Origin: Guadua angustifolia | Taxonomy: Eukaryota; Streptophyta; Magnoliopsida; Poales; Poaceae | Assembly: GCA_036346375.1 (NCBI GenBank) | Contig: CM070508.1 | Location: 36,910,862 to 36,974,861 of the forward strand | Length of the DNA: 64,000 bases | Reading direction: 5' to 3' | Part shown: positions 52,240 through 63,900 of the stretch, piece by piece | Layout: the number at the start of each line of letters is the position of its first letter | Numbering within the stretch: the first letter of the stretch is position 1 | Made by a program: the position numbers and the translations under genes | The notes under the pieces: model-generated | What the model saw: only the letters and a program-made list of their open reading frames with translations | Told to the model about the DNA's origin: nothing | The model's database searches: none

Positions 52240-55200
52240 TGTCGGGACCCGAATTTGCAAATCCGGACCCTCTGTGTATTCAGCACTAGTCCAGGATCAC
52301 GCTAGTGCACACAGATCTCAACATTGGTACATATCACGGTCATAACCAGCGAAATAATAAGTACTTTGATTAAATACTCAAACTAGTTGATCGACCTTAT
52401 GGTCAAGTTACAAAGATCGCCTCGCAGGCTAAGACTTATTCAAATATTCAAATCAATGAAATAAAATAAACTCGTGGCGCCAACCAATTTGCCACGAATC
52501 GATCGGGCTCGCTCGCTCCCTAGTTTGTCGGCTCCTCCTGATACTCCTCCTCGTGAGCAGGGTTTGCTTCTTCTTCAACTGAAGTTGTGTTGTTGTGGGG
52601 TGAGTACTTTGAGTACTCAGCAAGTCATGCACTGAATGCAATTCTAATATTCTACATGCATGGCTTAGTACAAAGGATAGGCTATGGTTCATGAGCAATC
52701 TGACATTTAAGAATAACGGTAATAATTTGCAAAGCGACAAAAGCGATAATAAGAATAGTAACTTTCACAAACATTTTAATCACAATCATATTTCCATCCT
52801 ATGTCAAGTTCCTAATTACCAACCCCAAGCATTTTCCATAAACAATTCATTTTCATGAAAATCTAACTCTTGGCCGTAATCATAGGCGATGCTCATTACA
52901 GTGAGCACGGCTATTGAATAGGTTGTACACTCTGCAGAGGTTATACACTTTACCCACAAGATACAAGTCAAATACCACCAAGGCAAATAACAATGTGAAG
53001 CCTTTCCAAAGTTCCATCTAAACCCGATCTTGCCGCTAAGGTTTCAACTTTGGAGGGATGGTTACCACACCTAGGGCCCCCTCTTGCGCCATGTGAGTTC
53101 TCATTCCGTTTCTCGGGCCTCACACCACCACAGCAGTACCAAAGGATAGATTTCCGGTTTACTCACTAAGCCCGTCCCATTACGGAGCTTGTGGGTGTAT
53201 GAGAGACTTAGTTCAAATGCTCGCAAGGTTAAGTACTTAGTTGGCCAGAGACAAGACTAACCAAGTGTGATCTCAATTATCCAAAACCAATAAAAACCAA
53301 ATCTGACCGCCAGATTGCCACTCTTGGCCCACGAAACAATCTTGCCATTTGCCCCGTCTAAATCATTTTCCCACCCGGTTCTTTACCATTGCACCACGTG
53401 CCATCATCAACTCAATAACACATGTCTCATTCACAAAGCATGTTCAATATCTCATTAAGTCAATATTCACTTTGGTATTCCAAAATCAGAAATGTCCACG
53501 TGGCGAGGGCTAAGCAAACTACTTGGTCTACTCAACCCATGTTGGCAAATTATTAATGTCAACTATTAATCCATAACCTAGGGTGACAAAGGATTCATGG
53601 CCTACAATTATATATGACAAGGTAGCATCTGACAACTAGGCATTTAGCTAAACCCAAAACTTATTCAAACTCATTTCTATCAAATTAGCATGCAATAGAT
53701 TAAATCAAAATAATTTGCTCTAATAGGTTCAACATGATCAAACACAACTTGCCTTCAAAAAGTCTGGTTACGGTTCATGAACTTGCTCTGGTCGAACTTC
53801 TCCTCGAAACCTTCGGGCACTTCAACGTCTCTGGCGTAGCGCAAATAAATAGTAATAAATAAATAAAACAGAGAGCAACTCAAGCCTAAAATTCAAATAA
53901 AATTCATAAACAGAAAGAGCTTGATTTTACAAATTTATAGAAATAGGAATCACTCAAATCGGAGTTAAAAGCATAAAAGTTATAAGCATTTGAAATTTCA
54001 AAATACATTTAAAATCAATAAACCGAATTAAATAAATATTTTCTTTTTCGGAAAATTAATTATTGCATCATCGTGACACGTGTCGCCACTAGAGAGTGAC
54101 CGTGGACCTCTTGACGTCGTACGGTGGCTATTTCACGACAAGTGGGTCCTCTGGTGGCGTCGGCATAGCGTCAACGATGGCGTCACGCGACGGTGTGTGC
54201 GGTGGCGAGTGGGCCCGTCTTTGTCGGTGACTCATGTGTGCGATGCTTTCGTGCGGTGAGGCCCGACATGTGGGTCCGCCTTGTCGGCGACTCATGCGCC
54301 TGATGAGCGTGCGGTGAGGATCGACATGTGGGTCGCCTTGTCGGCGTCACGTGCCGATGAGGGCGGCGTGGCGGCGGTGGCCCTCGGATTTGCATCTAAC
54401 GGTGGAGGTTAGAAGATGGGGTTCTTTGTTCCTAGGGCGGCGTGGACTCACGGCGTTGGATCTGGATCGTGCGGTGGTGAAGGTCGGGCTCGGTGGAGAG
54501 CGGTCTTGGCGGCGCTTCACCGAGCCGGGAAAACGGCGATGCCGCGGCGCTCAACGTTCCTCCGGCGTGAAGAAGTAAGCGCTCGACGCGGCGTGACGAG
54601 GTGAGTTCGAGGTGGCAGGCGATGGTGGAGGTGGCCGTGGCGGTGGAACAGCGCAAAGAACTTCGGCGGAAGGCCGGGGACTTCGGCGAGCTCGCGGCGC
54701 AGGCGGCGGCGTCTCGGTAGCGGCGGTGTCTGGTGGGTGCGGCGCAAGGTGGAGATCACAACACGGGTGGCGGCGCCTTAAATAGTGCCCTCGGCGTCCG
54801 TGAATCGCGAAACCGAGGCCCCCACGGCGGCGGCGGAATCTGGCGGCGATTCGGATTGGGTGGCGTGTAACGCTGCGTGAGCCGTCGGATCCGGATCGAG
54901 CAATGGCGGAGTTAGGGTTTTTCGGATCGGGCGCACAGTGTTCGCCCAACACTGTTCATTCGGATTTTTAATTCCTTTTCGAATAAAAATAATTCCGAAA
55001 ATAAAATAATTCATTTGGGGCTTTAAAAATACTATAAAAATTCTGGAAAAATTCCCAAAAATATTTTAGGACATTTGTGACTCAAATAAAATATTTTCAG
55101 CAAAATTTTATTTTAACTTTTCTATTATTTAATTAATTTTATAAATGGTTTAATTCAAAATAAATTCAAATAATTCCAAATAAATCCAAATAAATCAAAA

Positions 55201-55271
55201 TAAATTCCAAAAATTCCCAAAAATTCAAAATACCATTAAAATGCAAGAAAAGCAAAAATTGGGGTGTTACA
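52240..55271 (-). repeat. 3' LTR of Tekay-4
   Basis: On the minus strand it runs TGTAACACCCCAATTTTTG to ...TTCGGGTCCCGACA, 3032 bp. It is colinear with 60987-64000. A TATA-like tatttaagg lies at about 54777-54785. A roughly 57-bp GC-rich repeat (tgtgggtccgccttgtcggc core, 2-3 copies) lies at 54200-54355. Confidence 0.93.
54778..54784 (-). promoter_or_regulatory. LTR TATA-like box, Tekay-4 3' LTR
   Basis: tatttaa in the minus-strand context gcactatttaaggcgcc; the same box is at 63534-63540 in the other LTR. Confidence 0.5.
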
Positions 55272-55290
55272 AACCTCCCCCCTTAACGGA
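55272..55290 (-). other. polypurine tract, Tekay-4
   Basis: Minus-strand ccgttaagggggaggttt precedes the LTR directly. Confidence 0.85.
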
Positions 55291-55900
55291 ATCTCGACCA
55301 GAGATTAGGATCGACTAAGGAATAGGTTGGGAAATTCCTTCTTGAGTCTTCTTCACGCTCCCAAAGTTGCTTCGCTCTCGGAATGGTTACTCCAATTGAA
55401 CTCTGCAGAAGCGGGTCGATTTATTTCTCGTTTCTCGGTCCATCGTATCCAAGATCTTTCTGGGTACTCTTTATAGGCCAAATCCTCCTGCTGACTCGGC
55501 CAGACTCTAACGGCATCTGCTCTTCGGCATTCGGAGACATTTCTTTAATTGTGACACATGGAACACATCATGCACTCGCTAATGATTGCGGTAACTCCAA
55601 GCGTCGCTACTTCACCTCTCGACTTAGGATCTTGAGCAGGCCAACATATCTTGGCGCTAACTTCCCTTTAGTGTGAAACCTCTTAACTCCTTTAAGTGGG
55701 GTAGCTCGAGATACACGAAATCTTGGGCTCAAAGCCCAAATCCTGCGGCGATTATCGGCATAACTCTTCATCTGATTGCGCAATTTTCAACCGTTCACGA
55801 TCATGGCTACTGCTCTTGACTTCTCGAAGAATGTCGGCCCGAACATATGGCGCTCTCCGGTCTCATTCCAATTCAACGGCGTTCGAGTGGTCTTCCATAT
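55291..55900 (-). pseudogene. chromodomain and integrase C-terminus, Tekay-4
   Basis: Minus-strand pieces EDLAYKEYP, FNWSNHSESEATLG and WEREEDS lie at about 55330-55480. They form the chromodomain core with shifts. Upstream, broken remnants of the integrase tail (LKSYADNRR-type region) are not clearly readable. Open frames on the opposite strand are shadows. Confidence 0.65.
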
Positions 55901-56690
55901 AGTGCTTCAAATGGCGACATCGCAAACTTGCACAGTAGTTGTTGTTATAGCTAAACTTCGGCGTCTGGCGAGCACTTGTCCCACGAAGTTGTATAAGCCA
56001 ATGCACATGCCCTCAACATGTCCTCGATGTCGATTAACTCTTTCCGTTTGCCCATACATGCATGGGTGATATGCGATCTTGAAGTTCAGAGCGGGTCCCT
56101 AGGGCTTCATGCAACTTATCCCAAAATCTTGAGGTAAACCGAGTACCTCTGTCGATACAATTTTCTTGAACTCCATGCGAGACACACAATCCTTGACATA
56201 TACAATTACGCTAAGCGGTCCCCGAATAGGTAGTCTTCTGGGTATAAAGTGGGCGACCTTTGTTAAGCGGTCCACTATAACCCATATGGAGTCATACCTG
56301 TGCGGGTTCTCAGAACCGTAATGAAATCCATTCGATTTCCTCCCATTTCCACTCGGTATCTTCGATGGTTGTAGTAGCCCTCGCGGCCTTTGATGCATTG
56401 CTTTGACTCTTTGGCATGTATCGCACAACGCAACATGCTCTGCAACTTCACGCTTCATGCTTGCCACCGAATCTTTCCTTGAGTCTTGGTACATCTTAGC
56501 GCTTCCGGATGAATGGAGTATTTGGAATCATGGGCTTCCTCCAAAATCAAGCTGCTTGACTCCTTCTTGTCTTGCGGACGCAGATCGATTTTGATCCACA
56601 ATGTACCTTGTCCATCCGGCTTGAACTCCTTCGCCTTGCCTTCCTCCATCTTAGACTTAATCCTCTGAATCTTGACATCATCATACATCC
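55900..56690 (-). pseudogene. pol: integrase, Tekay-4
   Basis: Minus-strand reading gives EEAHDSKYSIHPEALRCTKT, then SMKREVAEHVALCDTCQRVK with the C-x-x-C pair, MHQRPRGLLQPSKIPS, and one frame over MDFITVLRT-like and DSIWVIVDRLTKVAHFIPRR. Downstream are EFKKIVS and later GTRFTSRFW-like remnants. The catalytic Asp segments are partly visible. Several indels break the frame. The domain order relative to RT and chromodomain is normal. Confidence 0.8.
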
Positions 56691-57172
56691 CTCACGAATC
56701 TGATCTTCCAAAGTAGGCTTCACTTCTAAAGCGGCTAAGAATCCCTTAGGTACAACTTCCAACTTTAACTTCTGAAATTCCTTGCATAACTCGACCTGAC
56801 TTGCTTCTAGCAACATGTTCACTGTGTGGCTCTTCCGACTTAAAGCATCAGCCACTACATTGGCTTTCCCTAGGTGATAATGAATTCCCAGATTATAATC
56901 CTTAATTAATTCCAACCACCTTCTCTGCCTCATGTTCAGATCCGATTGAGTGAATATATATTTAAGACTCTTATGGTCGTGTACACCTCACATCATTTTC
57001 AATCGGATAGTGCCGCCATAACTTCAAAGGCGTGTACCACGGTGCTAATTCCAGATCATCGTCGGATAGTTCTCTTCATGCGGCCTCAAGCGCCTTGATG
57101 CATACATAGCGACCTTTACATTACTGCATTAACACGCATCCTAGTCCTTGGCGCGATGCATCACGGTATATA
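56691..57172 (-). pseudogene. pol: RNase H, Tekay-4
   Basis: The C-terminal half is clear on the minus strand: MRQRRWLELIKDYNLGIHYH, then LGKANVVADALSRKSHTVNM (last catalytic Asp), and CKEFQKLKLEVVPKGFLAAL leading to integrase. The N-terminal half (56950-57172) is scrambled by indels, though the VKVAMYASRRLRPHEEN-like region can be guessed. Confidence 0.8.
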
Positions 57173-58022
57173 TCAAAGCTCGCTTAAATCCGGTAGTACT
57201 AACACGGCGCCGTTGTCAAACGTTTCTTCAACTCTGGAAACTCCGCTCACATTCGGCGTCCATGCGAACTTCTTTTCCTTTTTCAACAATTGCGTAAGAG
57301 GTCTCGCAATCGTTGAAAATCCTTCAATAAATCGGCGGTAATAATGGCCATTCCAAAAACTACGAATTTGAGTCACCGTTTTGGGTGGCTCCCAATGCAA
57401 CACTCGCTTCCACCTTACTTGGGTCAATGCGACTCCTTGGCGGTCACCACATGTCCAAGAAATTTCACCTTGTTCTTCGAAGTCACACTTGCTAAACTTA
57501 GCGAAAAGTTCTTTGCTCTCTTAACCTCTCGTAACTAGCCGGATGCTCTGCATGCTCTTCCACGGTCTTGGAGTAAACTAGAATGTCATCTATGAACACA
57601 ACAACGAACTTATCCGGTATTCCATGAAAACCTTGTTCATCATGTTCATGAAATATGCAGTGCATTTGTCAAACCGAAAGACATAAGCGTGAACTCGTAA
57701 TGTCCATATCTTGGCGAAAATCTTGTCTTCGCACATCCTCCGTCGAATCTTCATTTGGTGATATCTCGATCGTAGGTCAATTTTGGAGAAAACTCGGCTC
57801 CTCTCAAGCGATCAAATAGGTCATCGATCTGGGTAGCGGATACTTATTCTTGATAGTGGCTTCATTCAGTGCCCGATAATCCACACACATCCGGTAACTT
57901 CCGTCCTTCTTCTTGACAAACAGAACCGGTGCTCCCCATGGCGACGAACTTGGTCTAATAAATCCCTTATCCATTAACTCCTCTATCTGCTTCTTCATTT
58001 CCACTAGCTCATCGGTTGACAT
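57173..58022 (-). pseudogene. pol: reverse transcriptase, Tekay-4
   Basis: Minus-strand MSTDELVEMKKQIEELMDKG and FIRPSSSPWGAPVLFVKKKD precede YRMCVDYRALNEATIKNKYP (58022-57804). Then, with shifts, come VFSKIDLRSRYHQMKI, FMNKVF..VFIDDILVYSK (about 57575-57620, catalytic Asp pair present) and WEPPKTVTQIRSF with YYRRFIEGFSTIARPLTQLL (57427-57173). All RT blocks are recognisable. About four frame breaks occur. Confidence 0.9.
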
Positions 58023-58039
58023 CCGATAAGGTCTCTTAG

Positions 58040-58560
58040 CTATCGGGCTGTTCCCGGTACTAACTCAATTACAAACTCTATGTCCCTGTCTGGTGGCATC
58101 CCAGGTAAATCCTCTGTAAACACATCCGGGTATTCTCTGACAACTGGTACGACTTCTATGCTGACGACCTTCACACTATTGACCATCAACTGTCCATCCC
58201 GAACGGCAGTGGCTTGAAACTCTACTTTTCTCCCACAAGGACTCTCGACTGATATGACTCTTCGTCACGTCTAACACAACCTTGTGCTTAGACAACCAAT
58301 CCATTCCCAAAATAACATCTAAGGTGCGGGTATCTAACACCACTAAGTTTGCTAGGAACTCCATTCCATCTATAAGCAACTTTACCCCGAACATCCTACA
58401 TCGGATCGGAGTTCGATCCGGGGATTGTACTAGCAATACATGCCTAAGGTTCACCATTTTCAACCCATTGTTCACAGCAAAAATCCGAGATATAAGCGAA
58501 TCGAAGCTCGAATCAAATAAAAGCTGCATTGCAGTCTTGAGTTGACAAGTAACTTACCCG
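58040..58560 (-). pseudogene. aspartic protease, Tekay-4
   Basis: On the minus strand MQLLFDSSFDSLISRIFA stands where relatives have a LFDSGASHSFIS active site, so the D-S pair is kept and the Gly is changed. Downstream are VKLLIDGMEFLANLVVLDTR, TLDVILGMDWLSKHKVVLDV, and the linker EYPDVFTEDLPGMPPDRDIEF, readable with a shift, that leads to RT. Confidence 0.82.
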
Positions 58561-58569
58561 ATACAACGT

Positions 58570-59708
58570 CCGATGTGTTACGACTTTGCATCGGCGGTGA
58601 CATGATTGACTCGCCTCTTACCACGATCGTGGGGCAGCTCAGTTATGTACTCCACGGCTTGCTCTGGCGCAGTGTCTTCGTTGGAGTAGTTCGAGATTGA
58701 AGCGGCGGTGTCCTCCTCCTCCTTCTTAGGGCGATAATTGGCAAAATGCTCGCTCGTGAGATAAAACAACGTTTAGCTGTCGATTCTTTGCTCCTACTGT
58801 TGCATTCCCAACCGGTGTTGGTGTCTGGAAATTTTGTCCGCAGGTCTTGGTGCCGCGGTGGCGTCGTCATCACATTCCTTGTTGGAATCAAGAAGCTGGT
58901 TTGGTGCAACCCTCAAGCGCTGCGCTCACTGGCGTGCTCCTGTTTGTGCCATCCTGGCTTGCGGTTGTCCTCCAGCTCCTTGCGCTTGTCCTCCAATATC
59001 GGCGCCTTGTTCACTAGCTCACGAAAATTAGGAAAGGTGTGGGTTATGAGTCCCTGCGATCTGAATTCAGTCCTTCATGAATCGAGGCGCTGGCCTTATC
59101 CGTTGCTACATCCTCAAGTGCGTAGCGTGCGGTGCGTGAACTTATTGAGATACTCGAGACACCGATTGATTGCCTGCTTGATGCCCTAAACTCCTCCTTT
59201 TTCAGCTCCATGATGCCTTCGGGCACATGGTGCTGCCAAAAGCAATTGTGAACTCCTCGGTGATGTCTGTGAGTGCTCATGAGCGCATGATAGTTTTCCC
59301 ACCATTCGGTGTGGTTCCTTCAAGGCGATGAGAGGCATAGAGTACCCTCTCATTTCCTTCACCTTTGGGTAATGTGCAACTTTCTCTCTATCGTCCTCGG
59401 CCAATCATCGCCTCCAATGGATTGGCATTTCCGTAAAATGTGGCGGTTGTGTCCTCATGAATTCGACGACCTCGAGTGTGGCCTCTGCCTTTGGGTTGAC
59501 TGGTTAACTTAGGCGGCGGCTTGGCAGCGATCTGCTGCATCTGCTGCATCATGGCATGTATTAACTGGGTCTGTGCAGCAATAAAGGCTCCAAAGTTCTG
59601 CATATCAACTGGCGGTGCTGGTTGAGGTCCTTGTCCTTCACCATCGATGTTTCCAGCTGGGCGTGAACCACTCCCATTTCCTCCTTGGTTTCCTCGAGTG
59701 TTCACCAT
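58570..59708 (-). pseudogene. gag: gag polyprotein, Tekay-4
   Basis: It starts MVNTRGNQGGNGSGSRPAGN at 59708, followed by DMQNFGAFIAAQTQLIHAMM and, with shifts, TFYGNANPLEA. The capsid middle is broken (VAHYPKVKEMRGYSMPLIAL). A degenerate zinc knuckle occurs near 58740-58770 (HFANYRPKKEE for HFANxCPKK), and the tail GKRRVNHVTADAKS ends near 58578. The start matches the typical Tekay gag N-terminus closely. Confidence 0.88.
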
Positions 59709-59929
59709 CTGCCGATTGCTCCATGGTTTAGAGACGAGAGGGAAATAAGAATAGACGAGTAATAGAGTACTTATGCAGGGTCAAAGGTGTAACACAAAAT
59801 CTGACTTTATTACTTTATTAATATCGAGGTATGGTTGCTCACAATGCCTATGGGCCATGCAACACATACCGATCACTCCTAAGCATGAAAAAACCGTCGA
59901 ACTAACACTCTGAGTCAAACGCCTCTAAG

Positions 59930-60720
59930 GGTGACTCTTATTCCAAGACGCGACTCGTCGCAGGAGTCTCAGCTGCTAACCCTAACGCTCACTCCTCGAG
60001 CCAACCCCACGGAACTTCTGGTGGATATACCGCGGTGTCTTTGGTCTTGGTACAAACCTATCCCAATGATCCTCCATTTGGATGCGCCTCTGACCAGCTC
60101 AACCTCCACTGGCTCCGGCTTGACCTCCACAGGCTCTGGCTTCACTTCCACTGGCTCCGACTTCACTTCCACTGGCTCTGGCTCTGGCTCCTGCTATGGC
60201 TCCTCCGGGTGCAGGTCGTGTAGCTCCAACAGCTCGGCTCCGGTCGTCTGCATAGCGCCGTTCTCCAGCTCCCAATCCTCTGGATAGAGTGGGCTAAGTA
60301 CTCACAAGTCTGCAACAAATGAGCCCTCAGCTGTGTGAACTCGTCACGAGACCTCTGCAGCTCCTGAACCGTCTCGTCGATAGCATCCTCTTGGCGATAA
60401 CATATCGGCCGGTGGGTGATCGTGGCATCCTCCTCCTCGATGGGCTCTCGGTTGTAGCGAGTGTCTCTGCGTGGGTGGTGACGGAACACTGTGCCATCCA
60501 ACTCCCTGGGGTAGGTACGAGCAATCTGCCTCATCGCCAGACACAATGTCTCCTGAATCCCAGCGTCAAATGACAACCTCTGGCGGTGATGCGAATCTGA
60601 CGACTTCGCCCTCGCCCTATCCCTAGCGTGACCGTGATAGTGACATCGGGCAATATCCGATCTGCCCGATCTCTGATAGTCCCCGGTAGATCGGCTGTCA
60701 TATCCTCAGCGGTGCATCAT
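59930..60720 (-). pseudogene. ORF0 protein upstream of gag, Tekay-4
   Basis: The main open part (60576-60163) reads MSFDAGIQETLCLAMRQIAR, then AIDETVQELQRSRDEFTQLR (helical, charged). A shift leads to ELHDLHPEEP, one stop, and a tail of EPVEVKP heptapeptide repeats (about 60096-60182, four copies). It is the positional equivalent of 50-849 in Tekay-1 and shares the helical R-x-x-L-H-E/Q-type region. Function is unknown. In the family, such ORFs precede gag in the same strand. Confidence 0.6.
60096..60182 (-). repeat. 21-bp tandem repeat encoding EPVEVKP
   Basis: About four copies of cacttccactggctccgactt (plus strand), within ORF0 of Tekay-4. Confidence 0.85.
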
Positions 60721-60960
60721 CGCCAAAGCTCATGGCGTGCCCTCGATCAAAGGCTCACCAAAAGAGTGGATCATCCTCATCGCCAAAGGACACTCACGTG
60801 AAACTCACATATTTTAAACACGACAAATATGTGTTAAATTCAGCAAGGGTATGAAAGAAGAGAAGGGTAAGTCGAGATTGCATTATCATCTTGGCACATT
60901 TTAGCTTTTAGAAAATAGTTTTATCCTCACTCGACCATTCTAACTAAGGGCGATCCTACG

Positions 60961-60984
60961 ATCCAAGTATGGCTCGATACCACC
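60961..60984 (-). other. primer-binding site (initiator tRNA-Met type), Tekay-4
   Basis: Minus-strand tggtatcgagccatacttgg lies next to the LTR end after a short gag spacer. It resembles the tggtatcagagcc PBS complementary to initiator tRNA-Met, with small differences. Confidence 0.85.
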
Positions 60985-60986
60985 TC

Positions 60987-63900
60987 TGTCGGGACCCGAA
61001 TTTGCAAATCCGGACCCTCTGTGTATTCAGCACTAGTCGAGGATCACGCTAGTGCACACAGATCTCAACATTGGTACATATCACGGTCATAACCAACGAA
61101 ATAATAAGTACTTTGATTAAATACTCAAACTAGTTGATCGACCTTATGGTCAAGTTACAAAGATCGCCTCATGAGGCTAAGACTTATTCAAATATTCAAA
61201 TGCAATGAAATAAAATAAACTCGTGGCGCCAACTAATTTGCCACAAGCAAGCGATTGGGCTCGCTCCTAGTTTGTCGGCTCCTCTTGATACTCCTCCTCT
61301 GGCGGTGGTTTGCTTCTTCTTCAACTGAAGTTGTGTTGTTGTGGGGTGAGTACTTTGAGCACTCAACAAGTCATGCATGAGAATGCAATTCTAATATTCT
61401 ACATGCATGGCTTAGTACAAAGGATAGGCTATGGTTCATGAGCGATCTGACATTTAAGAATAACGGTAATAATTTGCAAAGCAAAGAAAAGCAATAATAA
61501 GAATAGTAGCTTTCACAAACATTTTAATCACAATCATATTTCCATCCTATGTCAAGTTCCTAATTACCAACCCCAAGCATTTTCCATAAACAATTCATTT
61601 TCATGAAAATCTAACCCTTGGCCGTAATCACGAAGCGATGCTCATTACGTGAAACACGGCTATTCGAATAGGTTGTACACTCTGCAGAGGTTATACACTT
61701 TACCCACAAGATACGAGTCAAATACCACCAAGGCAAATAACCGTAACGAAGCCTTTCCAAAGTTCCATCTAAACCCAAGTATTGCGCTAAGGTTTCAACT
61801 TTGGAGGGACTGGTTACCACACCAGGGCCCCTCTTGCGCCATGTGAGTTCTCATTCCGCTTCTCCGGCCTCACACCACCACGCAGTACCAAAGGATAGAT
61901 TTCCCGGTTTACTCAGCTAAGCCCGTCCCATTACGGAGCTTGTGGCAGTATGAGAGACTCATTCAAATGCTCGCAAGGTTAAGTCCTTAGTTGACCGAGG
62001 CAAGACTAACCAAGTGTGATCTCAATTATCCAAAACCAATAAAAACCAAATCGACCACCCGGTTGCCACTCTTGGCCCACGAAACAATCTTGCCATTTTG
62101 CATGATCTAAATCATTTTCCCACCCGGTTCTTTACCATTGCACCACGTGCCATCATCAACTCAATAACACATGTCTCATTCACAAAGCATGTTCAATATC
62201 TCATTAAGTCGATATTCACTTTGGTATTCCAAAATCGAAATGTCCACGTGGCGAGGGCTAAGCATACTACTTCGGTCTACTCAACCCATGTTGGCAAATT
62301 ATTAATGTCCAATTATTAATCCATAACCTAGGGTGACAAAGGATTCATGGCCTACAATTATATATGACAAGGTAGCATACAACAACTAGGCATTTAGCTA
62401 AACCCAAAACTTATTCAAACTCATTTCTATCAAATTAGCATGCAATAGTTTAAATCAAAATAATTTGCTCTAATAGGTTCAACATGATCAAACACAACTT
62501 GCCTTCAAAAAGTGCTGGTTCGGTTCTGAACTTGCTCTCGGTCGAACTTCTCCTCGAAACCTTCGAGCACTTCAACGTCTCACGCGTAACGCAAATAAAT
62601 AGCAATAAATAAATAAAACAGAGAGCAACTCAAGCCTAAAATTCAAATAAAATTCATAAACAGAAAGAGCTTGATTTTACAAATTTATAGAAATTGGAAT
62701 CACTCAAATCGGAGTTAAAAGCATAAAAGTTATAAGCATTTGAAGTTTCAAAATACATTTAAAATCAATAAACAGATTTAAATAAATATTTTCTTTTCGG
62801 AAAATTAATTATTGCGTCATCTGTGACACGTGTCGCCACCAAAGAGTGACACGTGGCCTGCTGACGTCAGTACGACCGGCTATTTCACGACAAGTGGGTC
62901 CCACCGTGGCGTCAAGATGGCGTCAATCGTGACGTCACACGCCGCGGTGTGTGCGGCCGGCGAGTGGGCCCGTCTTGTCGATGACTCATGTGCACAAGCT
63001 TTCGTCGCGGTGAGGCCGACATGTGGGTCCGCCTTGTCGGCGACTCATGCGCCTGATGAGCGTGCGGTGAGGCCGACATGTGGGTCCGCCTTGTCGGCGT
63101 CACGCGCCCGATGAGGAGCGGCGTGGCACGACGGTGGCCCTCGGTTGCATCTAACGGTGGAGGTTAGAAGATGGGGTTCATTGTTCCTAGGGCGGCGTGG
63201 ACTCACCCGGCGTTGGATCTGGATCGTCTTGGTGGTGAAGGTCGGGCTCGGTGGGAGCGGTCGGCGCAAGGCCGCTTCACCGGACTGGGAAGACGGCGAT
63301 GCCGCGGCGCTCCAACGTTCCTCGGCGTGAAGAAGTAGCGCCCGACGCGGCGTGACGAGGTGAGTTCGAGGTGGCACGGCGGCGGTGGAGGTGACCGCGG
63401 CGGTGGAGCGGCGCAAAGAACTTCGGCGGAAGGCCGGGGACTTGGCGAGCTCGTCGGCGGCGAGGCGGCGTCTCAAAGCGGTGTGTCTGGTGGTGCGGCG
63501 CAAGGTGGAGATCACGACACGGGTGGCGGCGCCTTAAATAGTGCCCTCGACGTCCGTGAATCGCGCGGAAACCGAGGCCCACACGGCGGCGGCGGCGGAA
63601 TCCGCCGGCGATCGGATTGGGTGACGTGGCAACGCGTGAGCCGTCGGATCTGGATCGAACAGCGGCGGAGTTAGGATTTTTCCGAGCGGGCCGCATGATG
63701 TTCGCCCAACATCATTCATTCCGATTTTTAATTCCTTTTCGAATAAAAATAATTCCCGAAAATAAAATAATTCATTTGGGGCTTTAAAAATACTATAAAA
63801 ATTCTGGAAAAATTCCCAAAAATATTTTAGGACATTTGTGACTCAAATAAAATATTTTCAGCAAAATTTTATTTTAACTTTTCTATTATTTAATTAATTT

